Part shown: positions 7,842-15,556 of the stretch, piece after piece | Numbering within the stretch: position 1 is the stretch's first letter | Layout: each line of letters begins with the position of its first letter | Origin: CAYPCH01 sp964409165 | GTDB taxonomy: Bacteria > Bacillota > Clostridia > Acetivibrionales > Acetivibrionaceae | Assembly: GCA_964409165.1 (NCBI GenBank) | Contig: CAYPCH010000051.1 | Span: forward strand, 1-24,665 | Direction: 5' to 3' | DNA: 24,665 nt | Made by a program: the position numbers and the translations under genes | Notes under the pieces: model-generated | Databases searched by the model: none | What the model saw: only the letters and a program-made list of their open reading frames with translations | Told to the model about the DNA's origin: nothing

Positions 7842-8789
7842 TTAAATTTGAATGGTTCCAAGTATAATTCTTTTTAATAGTGCATAATCTGTTGAGTTTA
7901 TACTGTTATCATTATTTATGTCTGCATTTGCTTGATTTATCATGCTTTCATTAACATTACTTAAAAGATACCTTTTCAACAAAGCATAATCTGTTGAGTC
8001 AATCTGTCCGTCTGAATTAATGTCACCTTTTTTGCCTTGAGGCGGATTTGTAGGGGTAGATATAGGAGGAGTTGTTGGTGTACTACCTCCAGCTAGAGAT
8101 TTTAGTTTGTCGATTGTATATTTATACCATAAGTTGGCTATTTTTGTGTACCCTGCTTCGCTTAAGTGCAAACCGTCGGAAGAAATATCAGTGTTTCTAT
8201 TGAATTGTATATCACTGAGTTTTACGAAGTGAACATTCTTGCCAGCATTAGCCTTCTGCTGAACTACTCCCGGAATTACTGCATTATATTCCTTAACCAT
8301 ATCAGGCCAAGGATAGTAATCGGCTACAAACAATGTTACATCAGGTTTGATGGTAAAAATCTGATCTATCAGGTTAGCAAGTCCGGTAGTGTTTATCTTA
8401 CCAGTTTGAAATACATCGTTTCCGCCAATCCACAGGAATACTACATCGGGATTAGAAGATCTCATCCAGCCATCAATTTTACTGGATATCTGTGGGATTG
8501 TCCAACCGGAATGGCCTTCATTATCCCTATCGGGTAAAGTACTAGGTCCGCCTTTCTGTGAACCGACAAAGTCGATGCTGAGACCGTCATTTGTTAAAAG
8601 CCTGTATAAGTCAGTACGGTATGAGCCCATATTACCTCCACCCATACCTTCGGTGCAGGAATCCCCAACCGGCATGATCTTTAATGTTTTTGAAGCAGCT
8701 GGTGATTCTGTAATCATTGCACCCATAATCATAATACTAACTAACACGGTAATTAATAACTTTGGTGCCAGGTTCTTCAATTTGTACAT
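7842..8789 (-). CDS. Secreted CE3 carbohydrate (acetyl xylan) esterase with type I dockerin
   Basis: This SGNH-fold esterase probably removes acetyl groups from xylan and is built for a cellulosome. Residues 1 to about 32 are a signal peptide. The CE3 domain runs from about 35 to 232, with nucleophile Ser44 in GDSCTEG, GGND at 122-125, and Asp205/His208 in DGLHLS. It closely resembles what I remember of A. thermocellus Ces3. A Thr/Pro linker (235-251) leads to a type I dockerin (253-315). Its two calcium loops are DINSDGQIDSTD (256-267) and DINNDNSINSTD (290-301), with Ser-Thr at 265-266 and 299-300 and Lys-Arg at 272-273 and 306-307, the A. thermocellus-type recognition pattern. ATG 8789 is chosen over the upstream in-frame ATG 8828 because AGGAGGAGATAG immediately precedes it. 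Catalytic specificity is inferred from the family. Confidence 0.93.
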   Translation of the reverse strand: MYKLKNLAPKLLITVLVSIMIMGAMITESPAASKTLKIMPVGDSCTEGMGGGNMGSYRTDLYRLLTNDGLSIDFVGSQKGGPSTLPDRDNEGHSGWTIPQISSKIDGWMRSSNPDVVFLWIGGNDVFQTGKINTTGLANLIDQIFTIKPDVTLFVADYYPWPDMVKEYNAVIPGVVQQKANAGKNVHFVKLSDIQFNRNTDISSDGLHLSEAGYTKIANLWYKYTIDKLKSLAGGSTPTTPPISTPTNPPQGKKGDINSDGQIDSTDYALLKRYLLSNVNESMINQANADINNDNSINSTDYALLKRIILGTIQI

Positions 8790-8814
8790 TCTATCTCCTC
8801 CTAGTAAAATTTTT

Positions 8815-8843
8815 ATAATATGCCGCAACTATATTTGAATCAA
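8815..8843 (-). promoter_or_regulatory. Promoter of the CE3 esterase gene
   Basis: Read on the minus strand, TTGATT (8838-8843) and TATTAT (8815-8820) are separated by 17 bp and lie about 25 bp before the start codon. The remainder of the 8844-9047 spacer is very AT-rich with no gene visible. Confidence 0.55.
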
Positions 8844-9047
8844 AAAAAACAGTCTTTTACAGAGAAATTTAATTTATATGGTGAAATGTTAAAGAAATCG
8901 TAGTACGGTGTAAAATCTTAATATAGTTAAATATATACACTAAATATATATGTTAAATATAATTTTAGGCACAATCTTATTTTAAAATAGTAACCTTAAT
9001 CTTTTCTTAAAAAAAGGGTGTATATAATAATTTTTTACAAAAACCTA

Positions 9048-9073
9048 ATGCAATCATTTTATGCAATCATTTT
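9048..9073 (+). promoter_or_regulatory. 13-bp perfect direct repeat at the two-component promoter
   Basis: ATGCAATCATTTT occurs twice head to tail (9048-9060 and 9061-9073) and its last base is the first base of the -35 hexamer. OmpR/PhoB-type regulators bind direct repeats upstream of the -35, so an autoregulatory site for the regulator encoded at 9150 is a reasonable inference. Confidence 0.6.
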
Positions 9074-9100
9074 TGTGATTTATATAAATTGCGGTATAAT
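9073..9100 (+). promoter_or_regulatory. Promoter of the OmpR-type two-component operon
   Basis: TTGTGA (9073-9078) and TATAAT (9095-9100) are 16 bp apart, about 50 bp upstream of the response-regulator start. The weak -35 would suit an activated promoter. Confidence 0.6.
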
Positions 9101-9149
9101 AAGATTAGGAGTTATCTCTTGAAATATAACAGTAAATAGGTGATGGAAA

Positions 9150-9827
9150 ATGAGAATATTGCTTGTTGAGGATGAAGTACGATTATCTGAAGCACTTGTA
9201 TATACCTTAAAAAAGAATAATTACATAGTTGATGCGGTTTTTGATGGAATAACAGGTCAGCAAATGGCAGAAACAGGGATTTATAATGTTATTATACTCG
9301 ATAGAATGTTACCCGGAAAGGAAGGGCTTGATGTTTTGATGGAACTGCGAAAACAGGGAATTACAACACCTGTTCTCATTTTAACTGCGAAAGATTCGGT
9401 AAAAAACAGAATTGAAGGTCTTGACAGCGGAGCGGATGATTATTTGACAAAGCCTTTCTCAAAAGATGAATTACTGGCAAGAGTGCGAGCGTTAGGACGA
9501 AGACAGGTTGAAATAATAGTAAATGAAGAGATAGATATAGGAAATATAAGATTTAATTCTTTAAAGGGGGAAATAAAAGCAAATGATCAGACTATAAAGC
9601 TTACATCAAAAGAATCTCATATTCTTGAGATACTTATTAGAAATAAAAACATAGTGGTTTCAAAGGAACAGCTAATGGAAAAAGTTTGGGGATTTCAATC
9701 GGATATAGAGCTTAATAATATTGAAGTATACCTCTCATATCTTAGAAAGAAGCTTGCAAAATCAGATTGTGGAATCATAATTGAAACCATCAGGGCTAGG
9801 GGTTATTGCCTGAAGGAGGTAGTATAA
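9150..9827 (+). CDS. OmpR/PhoB-family DNA-binding response regulator
   Basis: This cytoplasmic transcription factor is activated by phosphorylation. The receiver domain (1 to about 118) has acidic residues Glu7 and Asp8, phospho-acceptor Asp51, Thr79 and Lys101. The C-terminal winged-helix domain (about 128-225) ends with the family's wing segment (ETIRARGYCLKEV). At 225 residues the length is typical. An AGGTGATGG site precedes the ATG. The partner kinase begins one base after the stop (TAATATG), so the two are translationally coupled. The stimulus and regulon cannot be read from the sequence; there is no neighbouring transporter or resistance gene to point to one. Confidence 0.95.
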   Translation: MRILLVEDEVRLSEALVYTLKKNNYIVDAVFDGITGQQMAETGIYNVIILDRMLPGKEGLDVLMELRKQGITTPVLILTAKDSVKNRIEGLDSGADDYLTKPFSKDELLARVRALGRRQVEIIVNEEIDIGNIRFNSLKGEIKANDQTIKLTSKESHILEILIRNKNIVVSKEQLMEKVWGFQSDIELNNIEVYLSYLRKKLAKSDCGIIIETIRARGYCLKEVV

Positions 9828-9828
9828 T

Positions 9829-11028
9829 ATGTTTCGGAAACTCAAAGTCAAATTTATTATGACCAGTACTATTACGATAACTATTGTACTTATAATGATT
9901 TTTTCCGGAATGTACCTTTCGATGAAGGGGTTTTTAAAATTTCAGGCGGATATGATACTGTATACTATTGCAAAGGAGGAATCTTTGAATCCCAATTTTG
10001 ACACAGCACTGGTTAGATTCTTTTTTGTTAAATTGGATACATCAGGGGAAATTATTGAGCACTTGTCGGATATTACTATATCAAATGAAGCTATGGAGGA
10101 ATTAAAAGAAGTAGCATTAAAAAGAGGAGAATCTAATGGAAATATTGCAAATAGCAAGTACAAATTTAAGTTTTTAAAGGCTCCGAAGGAATATGGACAT
10201 ATAATTGTATTTCTTGATTACAGTATAGAAGAAAAAATGTACAAACCGCTTATTGTTACCAGTATTTTCATAGGCTCATTATCTATTGCGCTGGTTTTTA
10301 TAATAAGTCTTTTGCTTGCAAATAAAGCTATTCGGCCAATAAAAAGATCATGGGAAAAGCAGGCAGTTTTTATTGCGGATGCATCCCACGAACTTAGGAC
10401 GCCTCTTGCAGTAGTAAATTCCAATCTCGAAATAGTAATGGAAAACCAAAACGAAACTGTTGGCAGTCAGATAAAGTGGCTTGGTAATGTTCAATACGAA
10501 TTGGAGCGCATGAAGAAACTGGTTGATGACCTGTTGTTTTTGGCAAGAGCAGATGCTGAAGATAAAATGCCAAAAGAGCATTTTGATTTAAGCGGTCTGT
10601 TATATAAGAACTACGATGTTTTTTTGCCACTTGCGCAAAAGAAAGAATTAGAACTGTTTTTGGATACTAAAGATAACATTATTGTTTACGGCAATGAATT
10701 CTGGATAAAGCAACTCGTAACAATATTATTGGACAATGCAATAAAATATACCGATAGAGGAGGAAAAATCGAGCTGAAACTTGAAGAAAGCGCAAACACC
10801 TTTCAATTGTCTGTAAGAGATACAGGTGAAGGTATTGATAAAGAACATATCCGCAAAATTTTCGACAGGTTTTATAGAGTGGACAAGTCTCGTTCAAGGA
10901 GTAATGGCGGTTCGGGGTTAGGTTTGGCTATTGCCAAATGTATAGTAAATGATCACAAAGGTGCTATAAATGTTATAAGTGAACTGTCCAAAGGAACAGA
11001 GTTTACAGTAGCTTTTCCTAAACAGTGA
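9829..11028 (+). CDS. Membrane sensor histidine kinase, partner of the OmpR-type regulator
   Basis: This 399-residue class I sensor kinase would phosphorylate the regulator encoded just upstream. Membrane helices at about 10-31 and 139-164 enclose a roughly 105-residue extracytoplasmic segment without a recognised fold. The H box is ADASHELRTPLA with phospho-acceptor His187. It lies only about 20 residues after the second helix, so a full HAMP domain is missing or very reduced. The ATPase domain shows the N box (LLDNAIKYT), G1 (VRDTGEGI), F box (FDRFYRVDKSRSR) and G2 (GGSGLGLAIAK). A GGAGG site lies inside the end of the regulator gene. A 9-bp hairpin and then a strong terminator follow the stop. 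Confidence 0.95.
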   Translation: MFRKLKVKFIMTSTITITIVLIMIFSGMYLSMKGFLKFQADMILYTIAKEESLNPNFDTALVRFFFVKLDTSGEIIEHLSDITISNEAMEELKEVALKRGESNGNIANSKYKFKFLKAPKEYGHIIVFLDYSIEEKMYKPLIVTSIFIGSLSIALVFIISLLLANKAIRPIKRSWEKQAVFIADASHELRTPLAVVNSNLEIVMENQNETVGSQIKWLGNVQYELERMKKLVDDLLFLARADAEDKMPKEHFDLSGLLYKNYDVFLPLAQKKELELFLDTKDNIIVYGNEFWIKQLVTILLDNAIKYTDRGGKIELKLEESANTFQLSVRDTGEGIDKEHIRKIFDRFYRVDKSRSRSNGGSGLGLAIAKCIVNDHKGAINVISELSKGTEFTVAFPKQ

Positions 11029-11040
11029 ATTAATTGCAAG

Positions 11041-11064
11041 TGCCTTGTAATGGGATACAAGGCA
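11041..11064 (+). other. Hairpin just after the kinase stop codon
   Basis: TGCCTTGTA (11041-11049) pairs perfectly with TACAAGGCA (11056-11064) around ATGGGA. It starts 13 bases after the kinase stop and has no T-tract, so it is not a terminator by itself. It could protect the 3' end of the mRNA; that is inference. Confidence 0.6.
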
Positions 11065-11098
11065 GAGGTTTACAGGAAAGTTTGCAGGTCAGTTAAAT

Positions 11099-11144
11099 AA
11101 AAGAACGTCTGTCTTGACTTATGGGTCAAAACAGACGTTCTTTT
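11099..11144 (+). terminator. Terminator of the OmpR-type two-component operon
   Basis: A 14-bp stem (11099-11112 with 11131-11144) encloses a smaller TTGAC/GTCAA stem and ends in TTTTATT. The minus-strand side also ends in A/T residues, so it may be bidirectional. Confidence 0.85.
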
Positions 11145-11294
11145 ATTATGGAATTTAATACTCCACTATTAAACAAAAAGGTTAAGTATGAAAAATGTTA
11201 ATAAAAAAGGTTAATATTATTATATCATTTTTGTTTATACTTTTAGGTTAAATTTTGATTAAAACTTAAAATATATAAACATATAAATAGCGAA

Positions 11295-11370
11295 AACGTG
11301 AAACTATACTCCCAAAATGGGTTCACATCAAAAAATGATTTTAGTGGTATTATAAAATCTTTATCACGTT
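11295..11370. other. Possible structured RNA or multi-branch hairpin
   Basis: AACGTGA (11295-11301) and TCACGTT (11364-11370) are complementary and enclose CCC-AAAAT-GGG (11311-11321) and ATCA-AAAAA-TGAT. A competing stem pairs GTGAA (11298-11302) with TTCAC (11322-11326). The segment is just downstream of the zinc-ribbon gene on the minus strand. It is AT-rich and the pairing may be chance. Confidence 0.25.
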
Positions 11371-11378
11371 CATTTATA

Positions 11379-11594
11379 TCAAAAAATTCGAACTTTGTTT
11401 CCATAGCTATTACCAAACCCTTTATTTCGTGAAAAGTTGCTGCGTCTGCCTCTTTGCTGTTTATTTATGGCTCTGCAACTTAGACACCTCTGAGGCTCAT
11501 TTTGAAAACCCTTCTCAATATAAAATTTTTGTTCACCTTCTGTAAATATGAACTCAGCATTACAGTCTTTACATACAAGCGTTTTGTCTGTCAT
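11379..11594 (-). CDS. Small zinc-ribbon domain protein
   Basis: This 71-residue protein carries one treble-clef zinc ribbon, with ligands Cys8/Cys11 (CKDC) and Cys37/Cys40 (CLSC). The conserved blocks DKTLVCKDC, FTEGEQKFY and KGFQNEPQRC match the small 'probable zinc-ribbon' proteins of Firmicutes. A basic, Arg/Asn/Gly-rich tail (47-71) suggests nucleic-acid contact, but no function is established for the family to my knowledge. The ATG is preceded by GGAGG with good spacing. It is transcribed away from the YesM-type kinase gene. No strong terminator follows, only the weak fold at 11295-11370. Confidence 0.85.
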   Translation of the reverse strand: MTDKTLVCKDCNAEFIFTEGEQKFYIEKGFQNEPQRCLSCRAINKQQRGRRSNFSRNKGFGNSYGNKVRIF

Positions 11595-11771
11595 TGTATA
11601 TCCTCCTCAATAATCGGTATTATGTAGTATTAACTGATTTTTGACTTTTACTCCGAATAATTAAGGAGGGCTTAAGCGCAAAAATAAATTAATCCTATGT
11701 TTATATTATTAGCCGCTATTAGAAAAGGTATACATTATATTAATTTTATGATATTTCAATTTAGTCATTTG

Positions 11772-11812
11772 TTGTGATATGATTATTATATTATATTCTA
11801 TTGCGATATGAT
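11772..11812 (+). promoter_or_regulatory. Direct repeat upstream of the YesM-type kinase gene
   Basis: TTGTGATATGAT (11772-11783) and TTGCGATATGAT (11801-11812) differ at one base and start 29 bp apart. The pair lies within 65 bp of the kinase start. AraC-type regulators often bind spaced direct repeats, so autoregulation by the regulator encoded at 13715 is possible. The -35/-10 elements are not clear in this AT-rich stretch. Confidence 0.4.
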
Positions 11813-11835
11813 ATGTAAAAAACAGGAGATGAATG

Positions 11836-13749
11836 ATGAAGTCAGGTGTATCCTTTGTCTTTACAAAAATAAAAAGCAAAATTATGGACTTAAAGATAAG
11901 TACCAAGATAATGCTGTTCTATTTTATTTTATTTTTATTTACATTATTGGTAAGTGTATTGCTTTATCAAAGAATGTACGTTAGCATCATGTCAGATAAA
12001 ATAAATCAAGTATCAATGACGACTCTTTACTCAATTAATACAAACTTCAATTCAACTATTGAAAATGTTAACAATTATTCAAGAATGATAGTAGCCAATG
12101 CATATGTGCGAAATGTTCTAAAGAGGGATTATGATGATAAATTAAAAAATACCGCAAGTATAAAAGGCGATATTGAAGAAATGAACAAGGAAATAAAAAA
12201 CCTGTTGGCGGAGAATCCAGTGATTAGTTCTGTTTACCTTTATGATAATTACTATAACTGGTATGTAATAGATAAAACAGGGTTTTCGAATAACGATGTC
12301 GAAGGAAGACCGGATAAACCGACATCTCTTAAGTCACCTGCAATGTCTCTAAAAGATCCTGGTCGCAGCATTTATAATGTTCCATGGTATGAAAGGGTAG
12401 TTGATTTAAAGGGGGCATATACACTTTTACTTAATGCAGGGGATGTTTTCAATGACACTCCTGATAATAATTTTATTTCTTTGATACGGCTAATAAGGGA
12501 TATTGACAGCATGAAACCTATTGGAATAATGATTGTTAATATTTCAGACAAGGCTTTTGTAGATTTATATCAGGAAATTCTTGATAAAACTGATGCTGAA
12601 GGCGCTGAAATTGTTTTACTTGATGAAAATAATCATGCTGTTGTTTCGAATCAGAATACTGAAAAACTTCAGATAGAAAACCTATTATCAAAAGCTGAGA
12701 ATAAAGAATATGATTCCCGAATTATAAATGTAGATAAAAAAGAATATCTTCAATCGTATATAAGGCTTGGCAGATACAACTGGAAGTTTATTAGCATGCT
12801 TCCCTTTGATGAAATTTCTGATGAGACAAAAGACTTCTATCTTATTACTATTATCATCATATTGATAAACGGTTTTATACTGTTTATAGGTTCGGTCATA
12901 ATATCGAGGATGATTACAACCCCCATCAAAAAGCTTATCAACTCAATGAAGGGAATAGAAAGAAAAGATTTTAAAATGGCGAATATAAAGACCGGAAACG
13001 ATGAAATAGGCAAGCTCAAAGATTGTTATAATATTATGGTTTCAGAAATACAGAATTTGTTGCATCAGACGGTAGAAGAACAGAAAATAAAGCGTAAGGC
13101 CGAACTGAATGTACTTCAGGCGCAGATAAAGCCACATTTTCTTTATAATACCATTGACGCTTTGGGGTATCTGGCATTGGCAGGTCGGAATGAAGAACTT
13201 TACGAAGCTTTAGAGGCCTTGGGAAGCTATTACAGAACCAGTCTGAGCAAGGGAAAAGACATTATATCAATAAAGAAGGAAGTTGATATCGTAAAGTCAT
13301 ATCTGACACTTCAGAAACTAAGGTATGGTGATGTTTTCGATGTGATCTACGATGTTGATGAAGCTGCTTATGAGTTTGAAACACTTAAACTTATTTTACA
13401 GCCTCTGGTAGAGAATGCTATTTATCATGGAATCAAGCCTAAGGGCGAAAAAGGGATCATAAGGATATCAATCAAGCTTGAGGATACGAATATAATTATG
13501 TCAGTTGAAGATGACGGCGTAGGAATGAGCGAAGAAGAGCTATTGAATGTAACCAGAGACAAAATAGACAGTAACAGTACCAGCTTTGGATTAAAGGGTA
13601 CTATAATGAGATTGCAGTTTTTTTACGGTATCAACGACTTATACATGATAGAAAGCAAAAAGAGATATGGGACCAGAGTTACAATAACAATTCCAAAGGA
13701 AAGGGGTGCTGATAATGACCGATTGCTTGCTGAAGGTTATGCTGGTTGA
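11836..13749 (+). CDS. YesM-type membrane sensor histidine kinase
   Basis: This kinase belongs to the LytS/YesM-like family (His_kinase domain), which in clostridia usually senses carbohydrates. The first membrane helix is at about 24-46, followed by an extracytoplasmic sensor region of about 285 residues (probably Cache-like, not confirmed). A second helix lies at about 335-355 and HAMP at about 357-410. The phospho-acceptor is His434 in QAQIKPHFLYN. The ATPase domain has the N box LVENAIYHG (Glu526, Asn527) and VEDDGVGM (557-564). Two adjacent ATGs, 11833 and 11836, are possible; the second sits 7 nt after AGGAG and is preferred. The last 35 bases overlap the regulator gene, so the two are coupled. 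Confidence 0.93.
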   Translation: MKSGVSFVFTKIKSKIMDLKISTKIMLFYFILFLFTLLVSVLLYQRMYVSIMSDKINQVSMTTLYSINTNFNSTIENVNNYSRMIVANAYVRNVLKRDYDDKLKNTASIKGDIEEMNKEIKNLLAENPVISSVYLYDNYYNWYVIDKTGFSNNDVEGRPDKPTSLKSPAMSLKDPGRSIYNVPWYERVVDLKGAYTLLLNAGDVFNDTPDNNFISLIRLIRDIDSMKPIGIMIVNISDKAFVDLYQEILDKTDAEGAEIVLLDENNHAVVSNQNTEKLQIENLLSKAENKEYDSRIINVDKKEYLQSYIRLGRYNWKFISMLPFDEISDETKDFYLITIIIILINGFILFIGSVIISRMITTPIKKLINSMKGIERKDFKMANIKTGNDEIGKLKDCYNIMVSEIQNLLHQTVEEQKIKRKAELNVLQAQIKPHFLYNTIDALGYLALAGRNEELYEALEALGSYYRTSLSKGKDIISIKKEVDIVKSYLTLQKLRYGDVFDVIYDVDEAAYEFETLKLILQPLVENAIYHGIKPKGEKGIIRISIKLEDTNIIMSVEDDGVGMSEEELLNVTRDKIDSNSTSFGLKGTIMRLQFFYGINDLYMIESKKRYGTRVTITIPKERGADNDRLLAEGYAG

Positions 13750-15307
13750 TGATGAAGAAAACGAAAGGAACCTTCTTAAAGTCTGTATTAATTGGGCAGA
13801 GATTGGAATGGAGATTGCAGGGGAGGCTTCAAGTGGAAGAGAGGCTCTGGATTTACTTGATGAAATTAATCCTGATATTATAATCACAGACATCCGCATG
13901 CCTTTTATGGATGGTCTTGAATTCAGCAGGATAGTGGTTGAATCCTATCCCTATATCAAGGTAGTTGTGCTTACAGCCCATGAAGAATTTGAGTATGCCA
14001 AGGAAGGGATTAAAGTTGGTGTTGCCGATTTTCTCTTAAAGCCTATTAAAAGAACTGAGATTAAAATGGCTCTTATCAATCTGAAGAATAAGATTGAAGA
14101 GGAGAGATTACATAAAAATGAGTATGATGAGCTAAGAAAACAATTGGAAGACAGCTTTCCATTCCTGAAAGAGAAGTTTCTAAACGAACTTCTTCTAAGC
14201 AGTATCCCTATTGAGGAAATGCAAAATAAATTTAGCTATTTTTCAGTTATGGATTTTGGTAACCATGTACAGATAGCGTTGATTGAGCCGGATCATTCGG
14301 AACCGAATATTACAGAAGAAAAAAAAGTGTTGCTTATAATGAAGTGTACAGAAATTGTAAAACAGTATTTTAAAGAGGATGAGAGCATTGAAGTCTTTGT
14401 TGATAACAGTCAGAGGATAGTTGTATTAAGCGGTTGCCGTGAAATTGAACTTGTTGAATGCTGTGAGCAGATAAAAGCTATGATTATAAATAGGTTAAAA
14501 TGCTATGTTTCCATAGGTGTAGGCAGTGTTCATAAAGGCATAAAAGATATAAAGCTGTCTTACAAGGAATCGTATGAAGCGCTGAACCATAAAGTTATCT
14601 ACGGAAAGAATCATATTTTTAGCTTTGACGATACAGGAATAAATAAGAATGATTGGAGTATAAAGATAGATGAATTGAACAGAATAGCTTTAGCTATAAA
14701 ACTTGTTGTTGAGGATAAAGCAATTGAAACAGTTAACGGTATCTTCGATGAATTTTGCACTCAGGGTCTTAAATCAATAGAATACATCAGAATAACCGCC
14801 ATAAATATTATTACAGTTGTACTAAATTCCATAACCGAACTGGGGCTTAACTATAGTGATGTATTTGAAGACATGACTCTGCCGTACGAAAGAGTTCTGA
14901 ATATGGATACTGTTCCTGAAATGAAAGAATATCTTGTACATATGATAAAACATATTATTGAACTGGTGGGAAGTATCAAGACAAGAAAAACACATAAAGT
15001 AGTTGACGATATAGTAGGTTTTTTACGGGAGTACTTATCTGACCCTAAATTATCACTTTCAGGGGTTGCAAAAGAATTTCACTTAAATTCAAGTTATTTA
15101 AGCAGAACATTTAAACAGGAAATCGGATATACTTTTGTGGAGTATTTAACCAAAATCAGAATTGAAAAAGCATGTGAGTTGTTTGATACAACTGATCTTA
15201 TGCTTTATGAGGTTGCTGAGAAGGTGGGTATACCTGACCCGAACTATTTTGGGAAATGTTTTAAGAAGCATGTGGGGATGTCTGTGAACGATTACAAGAA
15301 ACGTTGA
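13715..15307 (+). CDS. YesN-type response regulator with AraC helix-turn-helix
   Basis: This cytoplasmic regulator pairs with the overlapping YesM-type kinase. The N-terminal receiver has Asp12/Asp13, phospho-acceptor Asp59 in ITDIRMP, a VVLTAHEEF block and the conserved lysine in LLKPI. A long middle region of about 300 residues has no obvious motif. The C-terminal AraC-type double helix-turn-helix spans about 430-530, including LSLSGVAKEFHLNSSYLSR and YFGKCFKKHVGMSVNDYKK. The frame is open from a GTG at 13706, but ATG 13715, 8 nt after AAGGGG, is preferred, giving 530 residues. Such pairs usually activate sugar-uptake or glycan-utilisation genes; the downstream sugar-binding lipoprotein gene is the closest candidate target. 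Confidence 0.94.
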   Translation: MTDCLLKVMLVDDEENERNLLKVCINWAEIGMEIAGEASSGREALDLLDEINPDIIITDIRMPFMDGLEFSRIVVESYPYIKVVVLTAHEEFEYAKEGIKVGVADFLLKPIKRTEIKMALINLKNKIEEERLHKNEYDELRKQLEDSFPFLKEKFLNELLLSSIPIEEMQNKFSYFSVMDFGNHVQIALIEPDHSEPNITEEKKVLLIMKCTEIVKQYFKEDESIEVFVDNSQRIVVLSGCREIELVECCEQIKAMIINRLKCYVSIGVGSVHKGIKDIKLSYKESYEALNHKVIYGKNHIFSFDDTGINKNDWSIKIDELNRIALAIKLVVEDKAIETVNGIFDEFCTQGLKSIEYIRITAINIITVVLNSITELGLNYSDVFEDMTLPYERVLNMDTVPEMKEYLVHMIKHIIELVGSIKTRKTHKVVDDIVGFLREYLSDPKLSLSGVAKEFHLNSSYLSRTFKQEIGYTFVEYLTKIRIEKACELFDTTDLMLYEVAEKVGIPDPNYFGKCFKKHVGMSVNDYKKR

Positions 15308-15357
15308 TATATAATTATTTTTTCAATGAACAATAATTTTGTGATATATATAATAAG

Positions 15358-15394
15358 CAAAAGCCTCACTGAACTTTAAACAGTGGGGCTTTTG
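15358..15394 (+). terminator. Terminator after the YesN-type regulator
   Basis: A 14-bp stem with one G-T pair (15358-15371 with 15381-15394) and a 9-nt loop is followed by ATGTTTTC. It separates the regulator pair from the sugar-binding protein gene, so the latter probably has its own promoter. Confidence 0.75.
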
Positions 15395-15450
15395 ATGTTT
15401 TCTTCATTTTGATTTTATATAGGTTACAAGATTTTATTATACCCGAAGGT

Positions 15451-15468
15451 AAAAAAAGTACTTTTTTT
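15451..15468. promoter_or_regulatory. 18-bp perfect palindrome upstream of the sugar-binding protein gene
   Basis: AAAAAAAGTACTTTTTTT is fully self-complementary with no loop. It lies about 90 bp before the sugar-binding protein start and after the YesN terminator. A protein-binding site is more likely than a hairpin because the centre has no unpaired bases. No convincing -35/-10 pair was found nearby. Confidence 0.4.
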
Positions 15469-15556
15469 AGTAAAATCTGTCCGTTCATTTATTTTTAAGT
15501 AAACAGTAATATATTATTAAAGAGCAATTACTCAACTTTTGGGAAGGGGGGAGATT

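Noticed and set aside
15339..15350. Third copy of the YesM promoter direct repeat
   Set aside because: Only nine of twelve bases match, and it lies upstream of a terminator in a very AT-rich stretch, so chance is likely.
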